Below are positions 9,581 to 18,600 of a stretch of 21,676 bases of DNA, piece after piece (the first letter of the stretch is position 1; every line of letters starts with the position of its first letter). The stretch covers positions 1 through 21,676 of the forward strand of contig JAMYWO010000120.1 in the NCBI GenBank assembly GCA_024220525.1. The letters are read 5' to 3'. A program made the translations under genes and the position numbers. This DNA comes from Cochliopodium minus. Taxonomy: Eukaryota; Discosea; Himatismenida; Cochliopodiidae. The notes beneath the pieces were generated by a model. The model saw only the letters and a list, made by a program, of their open reading frames with translations, did no database searches and was not told where the DNA came from.

Positions 9581-9657
9581 AAATTGGGTTTGAAATTTTT
9601 TTTTTTCAAAAAACAAAAAAAATTATAAAAGAATAATTTTTAATTTAAACCCAATTT
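9581..9657. repeat. Inverted repeat with 11-nt arms
   Basis: AAATTGGGTTT (9581-9591) and AAACCCAATTT (9647-9657) are exact reverse complements around an A/T-only spacer of about 55 bases. It sits in the tail-to-tail gap between the F-box locus and the coiled-coil ORF. It could fold as a 3'-end hairpin or be a small remnant with terminal inverted repeats. No target-site duplication is evident. Confidence 0.3.
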
Positions 9658-9817
9658 TTTATACATTTCTTAGTAAAACAACATCACATCTCTCAACCAC
9701 ACTATGAATATCAAAAACAAAATGAATGTCCAAACGGGGAAATTGATGGTTAATCTTTATTCATTAATTTAAAAAAAAAAAATTTAAAAAAATTTAATAA
9801 AATAAGAAAAAAAAATC

Positions 9818-10003
9818 TTACAAATTGAAAACATTTTTATGAGCTTGTTCCTGAGGTGGTACATCTATTTCTTGAATAGTTTGCTTAGAAAGCTTTTCGC
9901 TTAACTCCTCATTTTTTTTCTCCATCTCTTCAATTTTAGTGTAGAAAGCCTCAATGCTTTCTTTATACTTTTCTATCTTTTCTTCAAAGGTTTTTTTCTC
10001 CAT
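9818..10003 (-). CDS. Short coiled-coil protein or terminal exon
   Basis: From ATG at 10003 the frame gives 61 aa. Most of it is charged heptad-like sequence (KTFEEKIEKYKESIEAFYTK, then IEEMEKKNEELSEKL), a likely coiled coil, followed by a short IDVPPQEQ tail. The same frame is open upstream to a plausible acceptor at 10036 (minus strand), giving ITLEFIDKICMEKK. A 39-nt GT-AG intron (10074-10036) and an open but methionine-free stretch precede it. This may therefore be the last exon of a larger gene whose 5' part I cannot place. No family is recognised. Confidence 0.4.
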   Translation of the reverse strand: MEKKTFEEKIEKYKESIEAFYTKIEEMEKKNEELSEKLSKQTIQEIDVPPQEQAHKNVFNL

Positions 10004-10400
10004 GCATATTTTGTCTATGAACTCCAGAGTGATCCCTTTGATGAAAAAATTAAATATCAATTTTAAAATCTTACCAAAAAATGGATACACAAAATGAAAA
10101 TAACAATTGCATATATACTCAATGTTTCCAAGTTTTAACTTTAAAATATTTTGAAAGTGATATCCAATATGTGATTAAAAAAATTTTCTTTCAATTTAAT
10201 TTCTTCATGATCTGTTTATAAAGATGATTTTAAGAATAATTTCAAAATCATAGTAATGATATCACAATATCTCTGAAAAAAACATTTTTGGGAATTGTTC
10301 CCTTGACATACTTTATAATAAAGTGAAATTTATTCAAAATAAACACGCTTGAATCATCGGATATAATTTTTAGATTTTTCAAATTAAGATAATATAAAAA
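10004..10400. other. Intergenic or intronic stretch between two small minus-strand ORFs
   Basis: It holds the 39-nt intron-like segment just upstream of the coiled-coil ORF. On the minus strand, about 10367-10260 is a stretch that reads as protein-like sequence (SDDSSVFILNKFHFIIKYVK) without a start codon or usable acceptor. It might be a missed exon or a relic. I could not connect it to either neighbour in phase. Confidence 0.25.
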
Positions 10401-10652
10401 TTAATAGCTAAATTTTTTACTTGATGAGGGAATTTTTATTGCCACTTTATCATTGAGTGCCTTGTTGTTCTTTTTGTTGATCAAATTATAAATATTCACA
10501 CATGTTGAATCTCCCACCTTCAAAATCTTTTTTATTTCTTCTTCATAATTCCCAGGGCATTTCAATTTGAATCCAGGGATGATAAAATCTACATACAATT
10601 CTTTATTTTCTTCTGTGGAAGATGGATCAATTTCGCTCTCTTCTTGAGACAT
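10401..10652 (-). CDS. Hypothetical 83-aa protein
   Basis: The ATG at 10652 is preceded by an A/T-rich leader. The protein starts with an acidic segment (MSQEESEIDPSSTEENKELY) and continues with VDFIIPGFKLKCPGNYEEE and IKKILKVGDSTCVNIYNLI. The mix of alternating hydrophobic and charged residues looks like a small folded domain. There is no membrane segment or signal peptide. I recognise no family. A GTAAAAA donor lies just before the stop (CATCAAGTAAAA), so the real gene may splice onward instead of ending at 10401. It shares strand with the genes on both sides. Confidence 0.5.
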   Translation of the reverse strand: MSQEESEIDPSSTEENKELYVDFIIPGFKLKCPGNYEEEIKKILKVGDSTCVNIYNLINKKNNKALNDKVAIKIPSSSKKFSY

Positions 10653-10837
10653 TTGGTTTCAAAATTAAAAAAACGATTTTTTTTTGATTTGTATTTTTTT
10701 TAAAAAAATTAAAAAGATATTTTATACTTCAATTTAAAATTAAAAGATCAAACTCATTCTTTCTCAAAAAAAATCTTTTGGAGTTATTTAGAAACATTTT
10801 TTATTTTAAATTAATTTAATTAATTTTTTTATTATAT

Positions 10838-11146
10838 TTATTTATGATCATGATCTTTGTGCTCTGGTTTATGATGATGTTTATGATTTCCTTTTGTAAA
10901 TTTACGATTTTGTAAGTTTTTTCAAAATTAAATAACTAATTTCCATTACCTTTGTGTTCACAATTGTTATGATCATGATCATGTTTATCCTGTTTTTTTT
11001 TAAAAAAAAGTAAAGACAAACAAAGAAAACAGAAATTAACTTACGTGTTGTTCTTTTTCTTTCTTTTGTTTTTCGTTGTTGTGGGAATCATGATGATGAA
11101 GCTCATTTAAATTAGTTCCATGGTGATGATTCTGATTGTCTGACAT
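10838..11146 (-). CDS. Histidine-rich mini-protein, three exons
   Basis: Exons 11146-11045, 10989-10950 and 10890-10838 join in frame (phases 0 and 1) into a 64-aa protein with 19 histidines. They appear as HHH, HHHD and DHDHDH-type clusters with one cysteine. Both introns are GT-AG with good donors (GTAAGT, GTAATG), and the histidine pattern continues across both junctions. This supports the model strongly despite its size. It carries no signal peptide or membrane segment. His-rich peptides like this commonly bind Ni, Zn or Cu, so metal storage, buffering or tolerance is a fair inference, not shown. Each exon alone is too short to stand out. I know of no named family it belongs to. Confidence 0.7.
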
Positions 11147-11306
11147 TATTGAATTTGGCTTGGTTTTTTTTTTTTTTGTAGTGTTTTCATGTGCAAAATA
11201 AATTCAAGAAATCAATAAATATATGAAATTTCCAATAAAAAAAAATAAATTTTGAATGAAATCTCTCAGAAAAAAATCAAATTTCAAAAGTTTTTTATTT
11301 TATAAT

Positions 11307-13892
11307 TTATTTGTTTTGATTGGGAGGGTAAGAAGGAAAGGGAGCGAAAACGGGGTAATTGTACATGACCAAGTTGGAGGGATTGGGAGAATAAAGATTG
11401 GATTGAGGGGATTGAAAAAAAGGGGAAGGATTATTATTATACAGATTAGGATTGGTGTACATGCTTGTTGGATTGAGAAATTGATTGGAATTGGTGAACA
11501 TGTTGATGTTCTGATTAGGATAGATGCCCTGATTCAATGAATAGATGGTGCTGTTGTTGGGATAATAAGGGTTGGAGGTATATACATTTGGATTGTTGGG
11601 ATAAAGGGGATAGGAGACAAGATATCCATCGTTGCTGCTGAGATTATATGGATTGTTGGGGGGATTGGAAGGATTATTTGTATTATTGGGATTATTATTA
11701 TTATTTGGATTGTTATTAATGAGGAGATTCAAATCGTTGCCTATGGAGTTGATATTTGGATTATTGTGATTGATATTAGAGAGATTATCGACATTGATTT
11801 CGCCACTCAAACTGAGGTTACTCAAACTCATGTTGCTGACATTACTATTACTCACGACGTTAGAAGTGATAGAAGAATCCATCAACTCAATGTCATCATC
11901 CGTGATATCTATTACAATGTTCTTAACAACATCAACATTCGTTTTAACACTATTTTTGTTTATGACACGAACACTCATTTCATTCAAACCATTAATTTTG
12001 ATTTTATCATTTATTTTGTTCTCATTTAAAGAATTATTGTCATTAATTTGGTTTTTATCTTCATTTCTTTTTTTTATTTTATCTACGTTACTGTCCAGTG
12101 TCTTTCTGCCATTCTTATTCTTTTCATCATCATTTTCATTATTTTTATTATTGGAAGATTGATCTTCTTCATCATCAAAATCGATAATTTCATCGATGAA
12201 ATTTTTCTTGGAAAAATTTTGATGAATTCCATTTTCTTCAATTTTTTCATTATTTTTATTTTTTTTCAAATTTTTTGACTCTTCATTTTTATAGAGGGAG
12301 ATATTATTATCATTATTTTTGATGGAATCGGAATGATGGAGATCATGATTGATTTCATGGGATGAGGATGATTTTTTGTTGTCGAGAAAATTGATGCGAT
12401 TGAGAGTATAATCGTCTTCCTCAAAACTACTTTCAGATTCAGAATGCAGAGAAAAGAAAGAATCTTCAAAAGAAGAACGATCATCTTGTTCTGTCAACTC
12501 GGAATTTTTGTCATGATAGCTGTCATCCCTTTCGTGGTTTCTTCTTTTGCTTTTGTTTTTGTTGTTTGGTTTGGAGTGTCCCAAAGGAGAATTACCAAAG
12601 GAAGAATTAAAGGAGGTGAAATTAGTGATGATGTTGCTTGCAGTGTTTGTTTCGTTGTTTATTTCGTTATTGTTGGGGTACGTCATATTTTTATTTTTAT
12701 TTACAAAATGTACACTGTTAGTGTCTTTGTTGTTAATGCGAAAACTATCAAAAGTGTTACTATTGCTATGATGGTCATGATTGATGCTATTAATTCTATT
12801 ATTGTTATTATTAATTTTAATCTCCTTGCTCCTGATAGGGCTAAGAAGATTATAATTTAAATCGTCATCATCTAGATAATCATTCTCCAGAGGTGCATCC
12901 AATAGGGGATACAGATCCTCCTCATTGTAAGATACCACATTTCTTTTTCTCCCACTGGGGAGAGAAGAGATGGGATTAACAACGGAATTACGAGTGACGC
13001 GTCTTGTGGTGACAGATGTTGCGAGGATATCGGTTAAGATCTCGATGGATGGAGAGATCTTTCCACGATCCACCTTGTCCATCTCTTTGTAGAAATTCAA
13101 GAGAATGAGCAACGAGGATAATTTGGGAGTGATTGTTTGTTGTGATCTGTTGTGGGATGGAAGATAATCATAAATGTAATTGGTGATTGTATCTGCTTTG
13201 CATTCAAAGAAGAAGGTACTATCAAAGTAGATAAAGCCTACTTTTTCTGTATATACAAAAAAATCTTGTAGATTTTGAAGTGTCGTTGTTATTGTTTTGC
13301 TATTCTTTGTGAGATACACCTCGAAATTCGTCAAATCTCTGAAAAAATCCGAAGATATCTCTGCTCTTTTCGATGAATTTGAAATTGATTTTTTATTCTT
13401 TGATTCATTAACTAATTCATCCTCATTAGTTCTTTTCTTTTTTCTCTTTTTGGAAGCTCTATTATTATCTTTCTTCTTATTTTTCTTTCCTCCATGTTTT
13501 TTCTCTTCTAATTGGTAATATCTCCTCGCATCTTTTATCAAATCCAATAATATATCTATATTGATGTGATATTCTTCTTTCACATATACTTCTTTGCAAT
13601 AAAAGAATAATTTTCCCAATCTTTCTAAGATCTGTCTACAATAAGATGCACTTTTGTTCAGATTCAAATAATTATACAAATAATCTTTTAATTCCTCTGA
13701 ATTATCTTGGTGGAAGTATTTTTTGGGATATATTCTTTTCTTTTTGCTCACAAAATAATCAATAAATGTTTTTGTTGAACACAATATCCTCGTGGTATAT
13801 TTCAATTCGTTTCCCATTTTAACTCTGTGATCATTTTTTGACATATTCAACAGATAATTTTTGAATGTCTCTATAAATTCTTCATCTTGCAT
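11307..13892 (-). CDS. 861-aa Asn-rich protein with duplicated N-terminal helical module
   Basis: A single-exon gene; the ATG at 13892 lies two codons inside the open frame. Residues about 33-121 and 199-291 are copies of one module. They align as FIDYF/FFVYT, YLYNYL/YIYDYL, then a helix ending FFYCKE/LNFYKE, then DILLDLI/EILTDIL. The pattern resembles the core-binding (SAM-like) domain of tyrosine recombinases, but no catalytic domain follows. Between the copies is a strong basic nuclear signal (about 131-156, KKRKKKR). Residues 300-640 are Asn/Asp/Ser-rich, with acidic runs. Near 660 lies IVIDITDDD, a textbook SUMO-interacting motif. The C-terminal 150 residues are Asn/Pro/Tyr-rich and prion-like. 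A nuclear, SUMO-linked DNA- or chromatin-associated role is inference. No known full-length family is recognised. Confidence 0.8.
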   Translation of the reverse strand: MQDEEFIETFKNYLLNMSKNDHRVKMGNELKYTTRILCSTKTFIDYFVSKKKRIYPKKYFHQDNSEELKDYLYNYLNLNKSASYCRQILERLGKLFFYCKEVYVKEEYHINIDILLDLIKDARRYYQLEEKKHGGKKNKKKDNNRASKKRKKKRTNEDELVNESKNKKSISNSSKRAEISSDFFRDLTNFEVYLTKNSKTITTTLQNLQDFFVYTEKVGFIYFDSTFFFECKADTITNYIYDYLPSHNRSQQTITPKLSSLLILLNFYKEMDKVDRGKISPSIEILTDILATSVTTRRVTRNSVVNPISSLPSGRKRNVVSYNEEDLYPLLDAPLENDYLDDDDLNYNLLSPIRSKEIKINNNNNRINSINHDHHSNSNTFDSFRINNKDTNSVHFVNKNKNMTYPNNNEINNETNTASNIITNFTSFNSSFGNSPLGHSKPNNKNKSKRRNHERDDSYHDKNSELTEQDDRSSFEDSFFSLHSESESSFEEDDYTLNRINFLDNKKSSSSHEINHDLHHSDSIKNNDNNISLYKNEESKNLKKNKNNEKIEENGIHQNFSKKNFIDEIIDFDDEEDQSSNNKNNENDDEKNKNGRKTLDSNVDKIKKRNEDKNQINDNNSLNENKINDKIKINGLNEMSVRVINKNSVKTNVDVVKNIVIDITDDDIELMDSSITSNVVSNSNVSNMSLSNLSLSGEINVDNLSNINHNNPNINSIGNDLNLLINNNPNNNNNPNNTNNPSNPPNNPYNLSSNDGYLVSYPLYPNNPNVYTSNPYYPNNSTIYSLNQGIYPNQNINMFTNSNQFLNPTSMYTNPNLYNNNPSPFFQSPQSNLYSPNPSNLVMYNYPVFAPFPSYPPNQNK

Positions 13893-14017
13893 CGCCAATT
13901 CCTCCTAATAAGCAAAATAATAAATAGTTATCTTTATCTCAGTGAAAGTTTTACCATTTCTCACTATTTTTCAAATTTTTTTTTTATATTTAAATAAAAA
14001 AAAATCTTGATAAAAAA
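13893..14017. promoter_or_regulatory. Divergent promoter region (125 bp)
   Basis: Start codons of the 861-aa protein gene (minus) and the claudin-like gene (plus) face away from each other with only 125 bp between them. The region holds T- and A-rich runs near each start and a TTTATATTTAAATAAAA stretch that could serve as a TATA-like element for the plus gene. Shared regulation is possible. Confidence 0.4.
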
Positions 14018-15440
14018 ATGGCTCTCACAGCAAGATCATTGACCACAATCTGTCTATTTTCTTGTTTGATTATATTCTTGGTATCATTCAGTTTACCTCA
14101 ATATATCAAAACCTCATTGAATCAAACATATGGATTATTTGGAGCAAGTAATAAAAAAACTAACAATTATCAAATATTCAAATAATCAACTTTAACATTA
14201 AGATTTGCTTGGTGTATATAAATCATATCCAACATGGAAAGGATTATGCAATGATGATTGTGAATTAATTTCTGGGTATCAATATTTTAAAGTCAATTGG
14301 TTGAATATCTTTAAAGATATTTGGCAAATAAGCTTTTAAAATCTGTTAATATTTATTTTTTGTTTAAATTCGATAAAGATTTTACAATGCTGGCTCTGCA
14401 TCTTCTGCATTTCAAGTATTGTCATTGATAGCTTTATTATTGGCAATAGTATTGAATGTTCTCGAGATATTCAAAATAAGAATTTTCAACGCAAGTGTGT
14501 TTGATGGAAAATTTGTGACATATTTGAGTTTTGGGGTTGCAATTATGCTTTCATTTTCTTGGATATTATGGACATTGATCAGACCATTCAATTCATCATT
14601 TTACTATGTAAATATAAAAAATTCTAAATACTTTTCTTATTCTTCCAAGTCTGAATTATATACTCACTTAAAATTATTAATCTAAAGAAATTTCTAAACA
14701 TTTTATTTTAATATTCAAAAAGGGATTCTCTTATAATGGATTGCTTGTTTCGATTTCCTTGGCTGCATTGGCAGGTGTATTTTCTATTTATGATGATGGA
14801 AGCCACAATGATCAAGGTAATTCGAAAAGTGGATATGTCTCGATTGATGATAAAAATGAGGATATCTCTTATGGTGAAATACCCGAAGGGGAATTCAGCC
14901 TCAGAAAATTGATTTTGTTCACTTCATGGCAATCACCAATTACCGTCAGAATCCTCTATTATCTCGCCATGATCTTGGCCATCTGTAATATTATCACCAC
15001 CATGGTTAATCTCAATGATTCTGTTGGATTGCCTGGCTTTTTCAGTACCCTATTCAGAGTATTAATCTACAATATCGTTTTTGTGGGTGTTGTACGTGTA
15101 TTAGGGGAATTAGCAATGAAGGTATGAACAAAATCAAATCAATATAGCTGTTTTATATAACAAATAAGAAAATATCTATAAAAATGAATTGATTCATTAA
15201 ATTTTATAGGTATTCTCCAAATATGGCATCTCCAACCATCATGCCCACAAAGAAAAAGTTGCGGAGATTATAATTGAACAAGAGGAAGAGAAGAAGGAAG
15301 ATAACCAATATAGCAACGAAGATTTGCTTAATACTGATAATGAAAGTGGAAATCAATCCAATTACCAATCTAATTATCAAGCCAATCCTAATTTTGATGA
15401 TGATAAAGAAAGTAACGAACAATATCAACAAATAAACTGA
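14018..15440 (+). CDS. Claudin-like multi-pass membrane protein with added C-terminal membrane domain
   Basis: Exons 14018-14147, 14203-14275, 14379-14607, 14723-15121 and 15210-15440 join in phase into 353 aa. After a first membrane segment (about residues 8-30) comes a loop with W-x-G-L-C-x3-C (TWKGLCNDDC), the signature spacing of the PMP22/claudin group. Then follow segments AFQVLSLIALLLAIVLNVLE, YLSFGVAIMLSFSWILWTLI and YNGLLVSISLAALAGVFSIY. A polar linker leads to a second unit, FTSWQSPITVRILYYLAMIL and FRVLIYNIVFVGVVRVLGEL. Its shape recalls the two-helix DUF4282 family. The cytosolic tail is acidic and Asn/Gln-rich. A four-helix claudin-like core plus two extra helices is not a standard claudin. 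A role in cell contact or membrane organisation is only inference. Confidence 0.75.
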
Positions 15441-15638
15441 AAAAAATTAAATTATCTTTATTTTTAATCATGAATCTCATTATGAGAATTCTTTTTCTTC
15501 CATCTATCATCACGTGTCAAAAGACCTATTTTTTTTTTGATTTGAAATAAAAAAAGTGTTGATTAATTTGACACCATAAATAAAAAAAAGGGTTAAATAA
15601 ACCAATACAATCCCACTCTAAGAAAATCAATTTTGGAA
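15441..15638 (+). promoter_or_regulatory. Upstream region of glycosyltransferase-like gene with CACGTG and inverted GTGTCAA/TTGACAC
   Basis: Between the claudin-like stop and the next ATG lie a CACGTG hexamer (15511-15516) overlapping GTGTCAA (15514-15520), and its reverse complement TTGACAC at 15568-15574. These GC-bearing elements stand out against the A/T background and could bind a factor. Function is not shown. Confidence 0.25.
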
Positions 15639-18600
15639 ATGTACTATAAACCATTTATGATCATAATATTGCTTTTTTGCACGTATATGTTATTTCAGCA
15701 ACTTCAATACATCAGATTCGTTCATAACAAGCAAGCACCCAAAGATATGATCAAATACAAATCATCCACCTTTAAATTCAAAGATGAAGTGGATTGGATA
15801 GAATATGCAGATTATGATTTCAACATAGATGAATCAAAACTGCCCAAATCGAAAGATATAATCTTCCAAGTGATAATAACAGATCAGATAGATCATTGGG
15901 CTGGAAAAAACGTGGATGATTCAAAAGTTGAAAAAATGACAGAGCCTCTTTGTAAATCTGCAAGGACATGGAATGAGGGATTGATCACCTTGCATACCTC
16001 CAACTCCAATTTCGAATTTTGTGATGGTTGGGAGAATTCTCTCATCGTCAAATTTGATGCCAAGATGATCAAACATGTTTCTTTGCATGACGAGAGATTA
16101 TTTGTGGTGGAACAATTCATCAAAAAATATAGATTATACGAGAGATATCAGTAAATCTTTTCTTTTTCCAATTTCATTTTAATAAATCTCATTTTAATTA
16201 TATATTTTTATTTATTTTATAATTTTCTAAATTTTATTTATTATTTAATATTTAAAATTATATTCAAAACATTTCATTAAACTTTAAAATAATGGCTTTT
16301 GTTGAAAATTTAAGTTTCAATTTTATAATCATTTTGATCAATCTAATTTAATTTTAATTTTTATTTTATTTTTATTTTTACCAAAAATTGAAAGGTTTAT
16401 TTAAAATTTAATTTTTATTTATTTTTATTTCATTTTTAAATCCTATTTTTTATTTATTTTATTTGTTTTATTTATTTTATTTATCAAATTTATTTTATTT
16501 AATATTCAAAATTATATTCAAAAAATTTCATTAAACTTTAAAATAATAGCTTTTGTTGAAAATTTAAGTTTCAATTTATAATCATTTTGATCAATTTAAT
16601 TTAATTTTAATTATTTTTTTATTTTATTATTATTATTATTTTTATTTTTATTTTTATTTTTATTTTTATTTTTAAATCATATATTTGTTAAATAAACAAA
16701 ATTTTTTGATTTTTTTTTTAAATTTTTTTTTTTTTTTTGGGAAATAGAAACATAATGTTAAGTGACTGTGATGTGTACATGTTGAGAAACAATTCGTGGA
16801 ATTATTTTGACAAGGAATGTCCTTCCAAAAAATTTTGGTTTGCTTTTTGGGATGATACTTGTGAGGAGCTTTATTATGATCCCTTCAGTGCTACTTCCAG
16901 TCAAATCAAAGAATGTTATGGTAATTAAAAAAAATGAAAAAAATAAAAATAAATAAAAATAAATAAAAATAAATAAAAATAAATAAAAATAAACAAAAAT
17001 AAAAAATGATAATAAAAATAAATAAAAATAAAATAATTAAAAGAAATAAAAAATAATTAAAAGAAATAAAAAATAATAAATTAAAGTTAAAAATAAAACT
17101 AAAATTAAATTAATAAAATGAAATTATTTAATTTTGAATTTAATGAAACTAAAATAAAAAATAAAATAAAATAAAAATCAAAATAAAGTAAATAAAATAT
17201 AAAATGAGAATAAAATTTAAAAAATCAAAATTAAATAAAAATACGTTAATTAGATATTAAAATAGAGAAAAATAAAAATAAAATAAAAATAAAATAAAAT
17301 AAAAATAAAATCAAAAACATCAAAAATAAATAAAAAATGAATAAAAATAAGAATTAATTAAGAATTAAATTAATTTTTTTTTGTTAAAAAAACATTGTAG
17401 GAGAGGAAACACTACCAGCTATGCACAAATCAAAAATGAAAAACTTGAATTTTCCAATAGCAGGACGTGCAAGATATTTTACAAAATTGTTGGAATATGC
17501 CAACAAAGCAAGAGTTGACGCCATCAAAAATATGAACAACAATTCTCCCAAAACTGTTTGTGATATGGTAGTTTTCTCTTTTTTTTTTATTTCATTTTTT
17601 ATTTTCATTTTTTAAATTTTTATCTTTTTTTTTTTATTTTCATTAAATTTGTTAAATTTTTTTTTATTCATTTAAATATATTTTTGTCCATTTATTATAA
17701 TTTAATCAATTTTTTCAATTTTTTTTTGTATTATTTTTTTTATTCATATAAAATTTAAATTTATTTGTCCATTATTATTTATATTTATAATATTGTATTT
17801 GAATTTTTATTTTTTATGATAAATTTAATTTATTATTGATTATTTTTTAAATTATTTTAATTATTGTTATTAATTTTAATTTTTAATTTTTACAAATTTT
17901 TACATATTTTTATTAATTAATTTTAATTTTTTATCGAAAAGGCATCAGTGTTTTATTCGGTGTGGAAGAATAAATGGATGAAGGACACATGTATGCATGG
18001 TTTGCGTTTTTCTGACTACGAAACTCCTTTCAGTCACAAAACAGATGCAGGAGGATATCGTCCCGATTTTGAGAACATCATTGTTCCTATTTCTCGAGTA
18101 AAAAATTTTTTTTTAAAAAAAAAAAACAAAAAATAAAAAATAAGATATAAAAAATAAATAATAACTGTTCAAATATTATCTTGTTAATTTTAAAAAATAA
18201 AATAAGAAAATAAGAAATTAAAAATTCAAATAAAATAAAAATGTAATTACAATGAGTATAAAAAATAACATTCAAAATAAAATAAAAAAAAAAGGGAAAT
18301 AATAATTTAAAATTAAAAAATATAAATTAAAAAATAAAATAAAAAAATAGAAATAAAAAAATAAAATTAAATTTTTTTTTAATTACATTTAATCAGCATT
18401 AAAATGTAAATAGTTCAAAAGTAATTAAATATTTAATTTTTAACAAAAAAATTGAAATTTATTAAAAACATTTATATTTTAGGGAAAAAAATTTGAAGAT
18501 TTCTCATACAATTTTTACAGTTATGAAAGGAAGTATTCATCTCTTTGTTACTTTTCTAACATCGCCAGCAAAGTTTTGAAGAAAGAGGGTTTGATTGACA

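Noticed and set aside
11256-12860. Several plus-strand frames opposite the 861-aa gene
   Set aside because: They are antisense to Asn-rich coding sequence (AAT/AAC repeats read as Ile/Val/Leu). They lack family likeness.
15204-15431. Minus-strand Ile/Phe-rich frame that looks like a membrane protein
   Set aside because: It is the reverse of the acidic Asn/Gln-rich tail of the claudin-like protein, which joins in phase with the exon before.
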